Shown in pieces: positions 1 through 5,942 of a stretch of DNA of 5,942 nt. Under the pieces are notes generated by a model. That model was not told where the DNA came from, made no database searches, and worked only from the letters and a program-made list of their open reading frames with translations. Made by a program: the position numbers and the translations under genes. The stretch lies in contig CADBSX010000169.1 in the NCBI GenBank assembly GCA_902797515.1, positions 1 to 5,942 of the forward strand, read 5' to 3'. Position 1 is the stretch's first letter. Each line of letters begins with the position of its first letter. The DNA is from an uncultured Eubacteriales bacterium (GTDB lineage: Bacteria; Bacillota; Clostridia; Christensenellales; Borkfalkiaceae).

Positions 1-1284
1 AAGAATTTTCGTCGAAGAATCTTCCGTAAGACCTTCTTCGGTCACTTTATAGAGCGTCGCCGACATATCGGAGCGTTCCGCGCTGAAATATGCATACGAG
101 TCGTCTCCTAGGATCCTGCCTTCGAGCAGAATTCTGTCGTTATATCTGAAAACGAATTCGTCAACGTCACTGTAATAATCGCCTTTGAATATATATTCTC
201 CCCTCGATAAATAAACGGCGTCGGAATCGCGATTCAGAATATATATATAATCTTCGCCGCCGAAAATATTTTTATAACCTTTACTCCACACCGCATAGAG
301 AGTAACCGTCCTTTCGGGCACGAAAGTATCCGCGGTAATCTCGGACGAATCGCCTTCTTCCTTGTTATAAACCCGCGCTTCCAAAAAATTTACGTTATAA
401 AGAATATCCCCGTTTCTGCTCGCCGCCCAACCGGCAAGTAAATATCCGTCACGCGAGACGTCGCTCGGAACGGTGATTTCGTCGCCGTAAACAACGTTTA
501 CGGATTTCGGCGCGGGCGCGGTTTCGCCTTCCGGATAATTTGCGTTAAAGGTAATTCTGTATTCGTCTCTGTTATAGTAATGTCTGAAAACGTTTTCCTC
601 CGCATTTTCGGAAATAGCGTCGGAAGATACGCGCGCATTCTCGTGATGCGTTTCCGTAAATCCCGTCACCGACGCATCCGTTGAAAAAGGCTGACCCACA
701 TACGCATAACCGGTTTCGTTATCCTTTATTTTAATAAATTCGCTCTTATCTTTATTCTGCCCCCAGAACTCGACCGTATAACTCGCTTTATATTTCGCGG
801 TAAGAGTCAGATCCGACGTCGCCGTTGCCGTGGAGGAAAGTTCCTTATCTCCGCTGAACCACCCGCCGAACTTAAGTCCGCTTTTGGTAGGAGCGCTGTT
901 CTTGATCGCTTCGGAAATATTTGCTCCCGCTTTGATACTGACGGTAGATAATCCGCTCATTTCTCCGCCCGCAGCATCAAGAGTTATCTTATATAATCGG
1001 GACCATTTCGCATAAAAGGTCATTCCGCTTTCCGCTTTGATTTTTTCTACGGGATCACCCGAAAGACCTGCGTCATCATACCAACCCTCAAACGTATATC
1101 CGTCTCTTTCGGCAGGAACGGGCAATGAATATTCGCTGCCCTGCGCAACGCTTACGCTCGCTATCACCTCTCCGCCGTTAGTTTCGAAAGAAAATTCCAC
1201 CGTCGAAGTTTTACACGCTACGGTTAAGGTTGCGACGGTAAATAACGTTACGAAAAAAAACATTATTTTTTTAATTCTTCTCAT
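1..1284 (-). CDS. InlB-repeat (Listeria-Bacteroides repeat) surface lipoprotein (3' end outside the window)
   Basis: I translated this frame by hand from the ATG at 1284. It has 428 codons with no stop and is still open at position 1. The start is supported by AAAGGAG seven bases upstream. A second in-frame ATG at codon 8 has no such site and would cut into the signal peptide. The N-terminus is MRRIKKIMFFFV, a hydrophobic stretch, then TVAC with Cys24 as the likely lipidated residue; Thr at position -3 of the lipobox is less usual than Leu. InlB B-type repeats lie at about 28-95 (GYTFEGWYDD, TFYAKW), 98-166 (GLKFGGWFSG, LTAKYK) and 242-333 (GYLLAGWAAS, TLYAVW). Between the last two, residues 169-241 form a different module starting YTVEFWGQN. 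From 335 onward is a Tyr/Phe- and Asp-rich, probably beta-rich region (FGGEDYIYIL, EFVFRYND) that I cannot assign. It starts 34 bases after the BspA-type gene and is probably in the same operon. Likely a surface-exposed adhesion or contact protein; the partner is unknown and the C-terminal architecture is out of view. Confidence 0.9.
   Translation of the reverse strand, partial: MRRIKKIMFFFVTLFTVATLTVACKTSTVEFSFETNGGEVIASVSVAQGSEYSLPVPAERDGYTFEGWYDDAGLSGDPVEKIKAESGMTFYAKWSRLYKITLDAAGGEMSGLSTVSIKAGANISEAIKNSAPTKSGLKFGGWFSGDKELSSTATATSDLTLTAKYKASYTVEFWGQNKDKSEFIKIKDNETGYAYVGQPFSTDASVTGFTETHHENARVSSDAISENAEENVFRHYYNRDEYRITFNANYPEGETAPAPKSVNVVYGDEITVPSDVSRDGYLLAGWAASRNGDILYNVNFLEARVYNKEEGDSSEITADTFVPERTVTLYAVWSKGYKNIFGGEDYIYILNRDSDAVYLSRGEYIFKGDYYSDVDEFVFRYNDRILLEGRILGDDSYAYFSAERSDMSATLYKVTEEGLTEDSSTKIL
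286..1203 (-). repeat. InlB B-type repeats within the partial lipoprotein
   Basis: Three units (1000-1203, 787-993 and 286-561) each follow the Flg_new/InlB B pattern: an opening beta strand (VEFSFETNGG, YKITLDAAGG, YRITFNAN), a central G-(Y/L)-x-(F/L)-x-GW core, and a closing strand with W or Y (YAKW, TAKY, YAVW). The stretch 562-780 between the second and third units is a different module. The third unit carries an extra loop of roughly 20 residues between its GW core and its closing strand. Confidence 0.85.
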
Positions 1285-1285
1285 T

Positions 1286-1311
1286 TTGTATCTCCTTTAA
1301 TCCCGATACAA
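1286..1311 (-). repeat. Perfect 7-base inverted repeat around a Shine-Dalgarno site
   Basis: On the mRNA strand TTGTATC (1311-1305) is followed by 12 bases and then GATACAA (1292-1286), a perfect 7-base palindromic pair within the 34-base intergenic gap. The loop contains most of the AAAGGAG site, and the hairpin foot stops one base before the ATG at 1284. There is no U tract, so it is not an intrinsic terminator. The pairing is mostly A-U and would be weak, so any effect on translation is a guess. Confidence 0.45.
1292..1298 (-). promoter_or_regulatory. Ribosome binding site of the InlB-repeat lipoprotein gene
   Basis: The mRNA reads AAAGGAG followed by seven bases and ATG at 1284, a near-ideal Gram-positive Shine-Dalgarno and spacing. 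It lies mostly in the loop of a small inverted repeat (1286-1311), with its last G in the stem. Confidence 0.85.
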
Positions 1312-1318
1312 GTTATAC

Positions 1319-4117
1319 TTACTCTATATCGTTTATAATCCAAACTGCGTAAAGCGTCGTTCCTACGGGCGCTTCCGTAATATTTTCCGCCGTATACGCC
1401 GTTTCAAGCGTATCGTCGGAAAGAGCCCAGCCTTTAAATGTGAATCCTTCCCTGTAAGGCGCGGTAATTCCGTTTATCGCGTGAGCGTAAGAAATCGAGT
1501 TTTCTCCGATTCTGACCGATAAAACGTACGTCTTGTCCTCAGATAGGACGCAACTCCAAACGACGGGGCGGAACGAAGAATTGAAAATTTCACTCCATTC
1601 GGCTTTTCGGCTCTCCGCGTCCGAGTATATCGTCAGTCCGTCGTAATCGTAAAACGCATGAGAACCGATCTCTTCAATGTTTTGATTAAGAATTACGGAC
1701 GTCACGTTTTTCATTCCTTTAAACGCAAAACTCCCTATTGTCCTGACGCTTGGCGGAATAATCACGCTCTGTATCTGTTCGAGTCCGTAAAAAGAATATT
1801 CTCCGATTTTTTCCAATCCTTTACCTAAATCTATAGATTTAAGGTTGTCACAATGATAAAACGAATAATCTCCTATTTCCTTAACGGAATCCGGCAATGA
1901 TAAAGATTTAAGACTGCTGCAATCAGAAAAAGCGTAATTTCCTATCAAAGAAACTGACGGACCTATTTTCAGGTTTTCAAGCAAAGAACATTTTGCAAAA
2001 GCCCTTTCGCCAAGCGTTTTCACATTGTCGGGAATCTCGATTTCGGTGATTGCCGAACAATTATAAAAAGCATTTCCGCCTATTTTCGTCAAAGAATCGC
2101 ACAGTTTCACTTTATGCATATTATAACAATAATAAAACGAATAATCTTCGATGACTTCGAGTTCACAACGGGACAGATCGATTTCGTCAAGGACTATACA
2201 TTTAAAGAACGCCGATCTGCCGATTTTTTTCAGAGAAACGGGAATATTCACCCTGAAAAGCGAATAACATTTATAAAACGTATATTCTTTTATTTCTGTA
2301 AGATTTCTGTTTAAAGTAACGGAATTGAGACTTGTGCAGCCGTAAAACGCGCCTTTGCCTATATGTTCGACGTAATTCAGCCCGCTTATGGACTGCAATA
2401 TCGCACAATTATAGAATGCGTAATCGGATATGCCGACCGTTCCGGATTTTATGGCGACGACTCCGCTGTTCAGTCCGTTGAAACCTACTATCCAATTCCC
2501 CGCATATACTATTCCCGTGGCGTCCGGTTTTTTCCATAACGCCGTCCCGTCAAAAGCAAGTATTCCGACGGATGTTACCGTATCGGGAATGATATTGCTG
2601 CCGCCGAGAGAGGAATTTCCCATAACCGAACAATTCGAAAACGCATAATTGCCGATCTTTTCAAGCCCGCTTTTGAAAAATACATTCTGCAAAGCCGAAC
2701 AGTTAGCAAAAGAATAATTGCCTACCGTTTTAAGATTGTCGCCCGTCTCTATTTTCCATAAATTACCATCCCCGTAAAAAGCGTAATCCCCTATATGTCT
2801 GACCATATCGGGAAGAGAAACGTTGTCGAGGTTTTCGCATTCCATAAAACACTGATCCGCGATTCCTACGATATCGTTTTTAAGCGCGGTTTTGCTTACG
2901 GAAACAAGCCCTTCTCTTTTTGCCGCGGGAACGTCTATCACCCATTTGTCCGCATATATGAAATTATCGGTCCCACCGTTTACCGCCTCTTCATAAAAAG
3001 CAGTTCCTATAAAAGCGTCCCTGCCGATATGACTTACGCTTTCCGCTATGGATATACCGGCGAGCGATTCGCAATTCATAAAACATTTGTCGCCTATATC
3101 GGAAACGGATTCCGGAACCGTAAACGACTTTATGCTTTTCAGTTCGGAAAACGCCCCTTCTCCGAATTTTACAACGCTCGGATTTTCGGAAAATTCCACA
3201 TTTTCAACCGCCGTGTCTTTATAAAAGGCATAATCCTCGATCACAGTCACTCCGCTGCCTATTTTTAACGATTTAAGCGATTCCGCGTCCGAAAAAGCAT
3301 TTTCTCCTATTTTCGTTACACTGTCCGGAATAACTATTTCTTCTATTTCGTAACATTTTATGAAAGCCGACATTTCAATAGAAAGAATGTTATCCCCTAT
3401 TTCTATACTTTTCAATTTTCTGCAATTAGAAAACGTCGATTCTCTTATTAAGTTTATTCCTTTCGGGATATTTATATTCTCCAAAGAGATACACATATGA
3501 AAAGCCGACTGTCCGAGATAGGTGACGGTATCGGGAATGGAAACTTCTCTCAGATTTTCGCATCTGTAAAAAGCCGAATCGCCTATATAGGTCACGTTTT
3601 TACCTATATTGATCTTTTCAACGCTCTTATTGCTTTTAAACGCCGATTTTGCGATTTTCGTGACCGGTTTACCCCTGTAAAAATCTTCTATCGACACCTC
3701 GCCTTTGGCAGAACCCACTCTCGTTATTTCATATTCGCTGTTATTATTGAAAAGCGTATATATACATCCCGTTTCGTAATCTTTATGGAAATGGATCTGT
3801 TCGGACCACGGCGAATCTGAATAACTTCCCGATCCGCTCACCGCTCTTACCCTTATATCGTAATCCCCTTCCGACAATTTTGCCAGAGTCTGGGAATTTT
3901 TAATCGGAGAATAAGAAGTTATTTCATTAGTTTCGATATTTTTGATTTCTATATTATATCCCTTCGCATTCTCCACTTTTCCCCATGTAAGATAATTATC
4001 AACGTCGAGAATTATTTTCGAAGGCACGTCCAAAGACGGCTTCCCGCACGACGCGAGAACCATCGATAATAGCAGCGTTATCAGACACGCAAAAAATATT
4101 TTTCTCAATTTGATCAT
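1319..4117 (-). CDS. BspA-type leucine-rich-repeat lipoprotein with Fn3-like and InlB-type domains
   Basis: This is a complete gene of 932 residues ending in TAA. I chose the ATG at 4117 because it follows a GAGAGGA site and opens directly into a lipoprotein signal peptide: basic MIKLRK, a hydrophobic core, then lipobox LASC with Cys24 as the predicted lipidated residue. A GTG start at 4180 would add 21 charged residues ahead of the signal, overlap the upstream gene by 49 bases and lacks a well-placed Shine-Dalgarno. Residues about 33-112 look like a fibronectin type III domain (LTWGKVENAKGYNIEI, YDIRVRAV). Residues about 117-151 are the usual BspA lead-in (GCIYTLFNN). Residues 152-836 hold about 27 repeats, mostly 23 residues, of the LRR_5 type (V-x-x-I-G-x-x-A-F-x-x-C-x-x-L-x-x-I-x-I-P). 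Residues about 856-926 form an InlB B-type repeat (GFTFKGWA, TTLYAVW). The gene starts 14 bases after the VWA stop, so co-transcription is likely. Known BspA-type proteins act in adhesion to host or bacterial surfaces; the ligand here is unknown. There is no LPXTG anchor, as expected for a lipoprotein. Confidence 0.93.
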   Translation of the reverse strand: MIKLRKIFFACLITLLLSMVLASCGKPSLDVPSKIILDVDNYLTWGKVENAKGYNIEIKNIETNEITSYSPIKNSQTLAKLSEGDYDIRVRAVSGSGSYSDSPWSEQIHFHKDYETGCIYTLFNNNSEYEITRVGSAKGEVSIEDFYRGKPVTKIAKSAFKSNKSVEKINIGKNVTYIGDSAFYRCENLREVSIPDTVTYLGQSAFHMCISLENINIPKGINLIRESTFSNCRKLKSIEIGDNILSIEMSAFIKCYEIEEIVIPDSVTKIGENAFSDAESLKSLKIGSGVTVIEDYAFYKDTAVENVEFSENPSVVKFGEGAFSELKSIKSFTVPESVSDIGDKCFMNCESLAGISIAESVSHIGRDAFIGTAFYEEAVNGGTDNFIYADKWVIDVPAAKREGLVSVSKTALKNDIVGIADQCFMECENLDNVSLPDMVRHIGDYAFYGDGNLWKIETGDNLKTVGNYSFANCSALQNVFFKSGLEKIGNYAFSNCSVMGNSSLGGSNIIPDTVTSVGILAFDGTALWKKPDATGIVYAGNWIVGFNGLNSGVVAIKSGTVGISDYAFYNCAILQSISGLNYVEHIGKGAFYGCTSLNSVTLNRNLTEIKEYTFYKCYSLFRVNIPVSLKKIGRSAFFKCIVLDEIDLSRCELEVIEDYSFYYCYNMHKVKLCDSLTKIGGNAFYNCSAITEIEIPDNVKTLGERAFAKCSLLENLKIGPSVSLIGNYAFSDCSSLKSLSLPDSVKEIGDYSFYHCDNLKSIDLGKGLEKIGEYSFYGLEQIQSVIIPPSVRTIGSFAFKGMKNVTSVILNQNIEEIGSHAFYDYDGLTIYSDAESRKAEWSEIFNSSFRPVVWSCVLSEDKTYVLSVRIGENSISYAHAINGITAPYREGFTFKGWALSDDTLETAYTAENITEAPVGTTLYAVWIINDIE
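1610..3664 (-). repeat. Coding array of about 27 BspA-type LRR units (69-base period)
   Basis: These are residues 152-836 of the BspA-type lipoprotein. Most units are exactly 23 residues. Departures are one unit of 25, one of 24, one of 29, and two with large insertions (55 residues at 361-415 and 46 at 514-559). The array is regular at protein level, but the DNA units have diverged and I saw no long identical stretches between them. Seventeen of the 27 units keep Cys at the position after the A-F pair (as in AFYNC, AFSDC). The final three units lack it, consistent with the worn or capping end of such an array. Confidence 0.9.
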
Positions 4118-4120
4118 ATA

Positions 4121-4127
4121 TCCTCTC
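4121..4127 (-). promoter_or_regulatory. Ribosome binding site of the BspA-type lipoprotein gene
   Basis: The mRNA reads GAGAGGATATATG. The Shine-Dalgarno match ends three bases before the ATG at 4117, a little closer than the usual spacing. It lies in the 14-base gap after the TGA of the VWA gene (4132-4134), which allows translational coupling. It decides in favour of this ATG over the GTG at 4180. Confidence 0.75.
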
Positions 4128-4131
4128 AAAA

Positions 4132-5942
4132 TCAGCGGTTGTTTTTCTCTCTTCGCTCTCTTATAAGTTCGTGTATCCACTTGAACTTGAATTTCCTTAC
4201 GGCTATATCGGCAAGGAACAGCACTATACAGAATATCGCAAGAATATATCTCGGATCAAAAGATCTGTCCAAAGCCAGAATAAAGCCCGAAAATATCTCC
4301 GTCGGAGAGTCGAGGTCCTCTATTACGGACCCGTTTCCGCGACTTACAAGTTCTTCCAGCGAACCGCTTATCTCTTCATCGGTTTTTTTATTGAAGTTTT
4401 CATATTCTTCCGAATATGAGAAAATCTTATACGTTTCCTTTTTGGCGACAATTTTGCCGTCCGAGTCTTTTTTATTCAGGACTATCTTATATAATCCGCC
4501 TTTCTTTATGACAAATGACGATCTTGAATAATTGTTTTCCGCTTCGAGCGGCGAAATAACGTAAAAATCTTCTTCGGTCGATTTGCCTGAATTGGCGGAA
4601 TTCAACTGTACCGATTTCCCTTCTTCCTCGCCTTGCATTAAAGTTATTGCTCCGTCGACGTACTGTCCCTCAGCCAGATCCGTCAACACACTCATTTGAT
4701 TGGTATAATTATCTTCCTTAAAATTGATTTCTATTTCGTTTGGTCGGATGTTGTTTACCGGCATAAGATTTTCTATTGCATTTTTCACAAACAGTTTTCC
4801 GTTGGGGTCGTTTATCCATTGCGCGGATTTTGCTCCGCTCAAATCGCACATAAAACTACCGACCATACCTTTTCCGACTTTCCATTGCGCGTAAATAGGA
4901 ACCTGATAATCGCCGACCAACACGAGATCCGCATCCGATTTTACCTTTGTTCCGTAGAAACCGTCGAGTTCTACGGTCAGCTTGTTTCTGTTCCCGCTGT
5001 CCTCGTCCCTCTCAAGATCGAGAACCAAAGGCGAAGTGGGATCGTTTACGATCGGGGCGAAAGGTTCTTCGATTACCTCTTTAATCTCCGGCGCTTCCAG
5101 ATCTTCACGCATTTCGATAACGAGCCTGTTCATATTCATTACCATCTGCGTTCTGCCGTGTCCCAAATCGGTCGCGTGCTTCATTTTTGCCTCTTCTTTA
5201 GATCCTTCCTGCATTCCCATTCCGACAACGGAAAACGTTACGCCCGCCGTATCGTAAAAATCTTTTATCAACTTTTCGAAAGTCTCGGTTTCCGCGTCCG
5301 ACACTTCGCCGTCGGAGACGACTATCATATGTCTTTTATCGACGTACGACAAAGCGCGCAACATAGTTCCCGCCCTGTCGATAGACGGTATAAAAGACGT
5401 TCCCATTCCGTCGCACTCCATTTGATCGAGAGTGGCGAGTATTTTTGCTTCCTGAGTCCTCGGAGTAGGCTCTAATATAACTCTGTACGAGGAATCAAGG
5501 GCAATTATTCCGAAATAATCTCTTTCCGTCAGAGCGTTAAGACAAGACGCCGCACCTTTTTTCGCCCACTCGAATCTCGTGATTCCGTCATACGTTTCCA
5601 GCATGGAGCCGGAAGTGTCTATAATTACGACCACGCCGACGGGCGGAGTGTATTTTATTAACTGTACGGGCAGCATTTGTTGAAAAAGCGAACCGTAAAT
5701 AACTTTGTCGGGACCGTTGCCGTAAGCATTCGGATTTCCGTCGTCGTCGTCGCCTCCGACCGTGAATACGCCGCCGCCGTAATCATATACGTAAGAATAC
5801 AAAGCGTCGCCGAACCCTGCCGGCATCTCTTTATTAGCGACGTTATTCAGAATAACCTGATCGTATTTCCGCAAGTCGTCTACCGTTTTCGGAAGAGAAT
5901 CGGTATTCGATATGAGTTTAACGTCAACGTTGAAAGCGTCGT
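4132..5942 (-). CDS. Membrane-anchored VWA-domain protein with glutamine-amidotransferase-like region (5' end outside the window)
   Basis: The frame is open to the right edge, leaving 602 residues in view. The in-frame TTG at 5872-5874 is not a credible start, because family-like sequence continues 22 residues upstream of it. Residues below are numbered from the edge. Residues 1-92 resemble the GATase1-like region of large membrane VWA proteins (YDQVILNNV, then GGGVFTVGG, ending MLPV). No candidate nucleophile Cys is seen there, so I expect no amidotransferase activity. Residues about 100-282 are a VWA domain with a complete MIDAS: DTSGS at 108-112, Thr181 in GMGTSF, and Asp210 in SDGE. Residues about 340-394 (PIYAQWKVGKGMVGSF, then a CDLSG segment) match the usual family continuation. 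A single membrane helix lies at about 565-581, followed by a very basic tail, which places the VWA domain outside and the C-terminus in the cytosol. Family knowledge suggests further N-terminal helices beyond the edge. Relatives often lie near MoxR ATPase and DUF58 genes, which are not visible here. The ligand is unknown. The family call is strong; the biological role is not. Confidence 0.9.
   Translation of the reverse strand, partial: DAFNVDVKLISNTDSLPKTVDDLRKYDQVILNNVANKEMPAGFGDALYSYVYDYGGGVFTVGGDDDDGNPNAYGNGPDKVIYGSLFQQMLPVQLIKYTPPVGVVVIIDTSGSMLETYDGITRFEWAKKGAASCLNALTERDYFGIIALDSSYRVILEPTPRTQEAKILATLDQMECDGMGTSFIPSIDRAGTMLRALSYVDKRHMIVVSDGEVSDAETETFEKLIKDFYDTAGVTFSVVGMGMQEGSKEEAKMKHATDLGHGRTQMVMNMNRLVIEMREDLEAPEIKEVIEEPFAPIVNDPTSPLVLDLERDEDSGNRNKLTVELDGFYGTKVKSDADLVLVGDYQVPIYAQWKVGKGMVGSFMCDLSGAKSAQWINDPNGKLFVKNAIENLMPVNNIRPNEIEINFKEDNYTNQMSVLTDLAEGQYVDGAITLMQGEEEGKSVQLNSANSGKSTEEDFYVISPLEAENNYSRSSFVIKKGGLYKIVLNKKDSDGKIVAKKETYKIFSYSEEYENFNKKTDEEISGSLEELVSRGNGSVIEDLDSPTEIFSGFILALDRSFDPRYILAIFCIVLFLADIAVRKFKFKWIHELIRERREKNNR

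Noticed and set aside
830..1300. Two short plus-strand frames (830-1015, 1037-1300)
   Set aside because: They are antisense to the InlB-repeat lipoprotein, whose minus-strand frame has a Shine-Dalgarno, a signal peptide and recognisable repeats.
1313..1350. Possible promoter ahead of the InlB-repeat gene (TATAAC with an upstream TTGGAT, minus strand)
   Set aside because: The spacing between the two boxes is about 20 bases, too long for a standard sigma-A promoter, and it overlaps the end of the preceding gene.
1610..3664. Regular repeats resembling a CRISPR or satellite array
   Set aside because: The 69-base period matches 23-residue LRR units in an intact coding frame. The repeats are diverged and there is no repeat-spacer structure.
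2114..3820. Several plus-strand open frames (2114-2314, 2430-2648, 2795-3268, 3497-3820)
   Set aside because: All are antisense to the LRR array. The 69-base period tends to keep the opposite strand open, and their translations have no domain-like pattern.
4118..4180. Upstream GTG start extending the BspA-type protein by 21 residues
   Set aside because: It would bury the lipoprotein signal behind a charged extension and overlap the upstream gene. Its upstream sequence has no Shine-Dalgarno at a workable distance, whereas the ATG at 4117 has one.
4139..5257. Plus-strand frames at 4139-4531, 4171-4419 and 4982-5257
   Set aside because: They overlap each other or lie antisense to conserved VWA-protein sequence, and have no supported start sites or domains.
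4696..5475. 259-residue open frame on the plus strand
   Set aside because: It is wholly antisense to the well-supported VWA gene, is rich in Phe, His, Arg and Tyr as expected of a shadow frame, and shows no recognisable domain.
5740..5751. GTC trinucleotide run as a phase-variable microsatellite
   Set aside because: It has only four units, and length changes would stay in frame, so switching is unlikely.
5872..5874. TTG as start of the VWA protein
   Set aside because: The frame continues upstream to the window edge with family-like sequence, so the TTG is an internal Leu codon.

Overview
The window is a fully coding stretch with all three genes on the minus strand. It looks like part of one operon encoding cell-surface proteins. 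Read in the direction of transcription (right to left), the genes are: (1) the C-terminal 602 residues of a membrane-anchored von Willebrand factor A (VWA) protein that runs off the right edge; (2) a complete 932-residue lipoprotein made of about 27 BspA-type leucine-rich repeats; and (3) the N-terminal 428 residues of a second lipoprotein carrying InlB B-type (Listeria-Bacteroides) repeats, which runs off the left edge. Gene 3 has no stop codon in the window, so a search for closed reading frames would miss it.

The intergenic gaps are only 14 and 34 bases, each holding a Shine-Dalgarno site. I see no terminator, no convincing internal promoter, no RNA gene, no mobile element and no CRISPR array. 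TGA and TAA are both used as stops and tryptophan is TGG, so the standard bacterial code fits. GC content, counted on two sample lines, is about 40-43%.

Organism: BspA-type repeats, InlB-type repeats and lipobox signal peptides together suggest a Firmicute, most likely an anaerobic host-associated Clostridia lineage. The phylum-level call is moderately confident; anything finer is a guess.

How the genes may work together (inference): all three products should sit on the outer face of the membrane. The VWA protein has a complete MIDAS metal-binding motif and one C-terminal membrane helix. Both lipoproteins have a predicted lipid-anchored Cys24 followed by modules typical of adhesion or protein-protein contact. 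The BspA protein ends in the same InlB-type fold that makes up most of its downstream neighbour. A surface adhesion or cell-envelope assembly role is plausible, but no substrate or partner can be read from the sequence.
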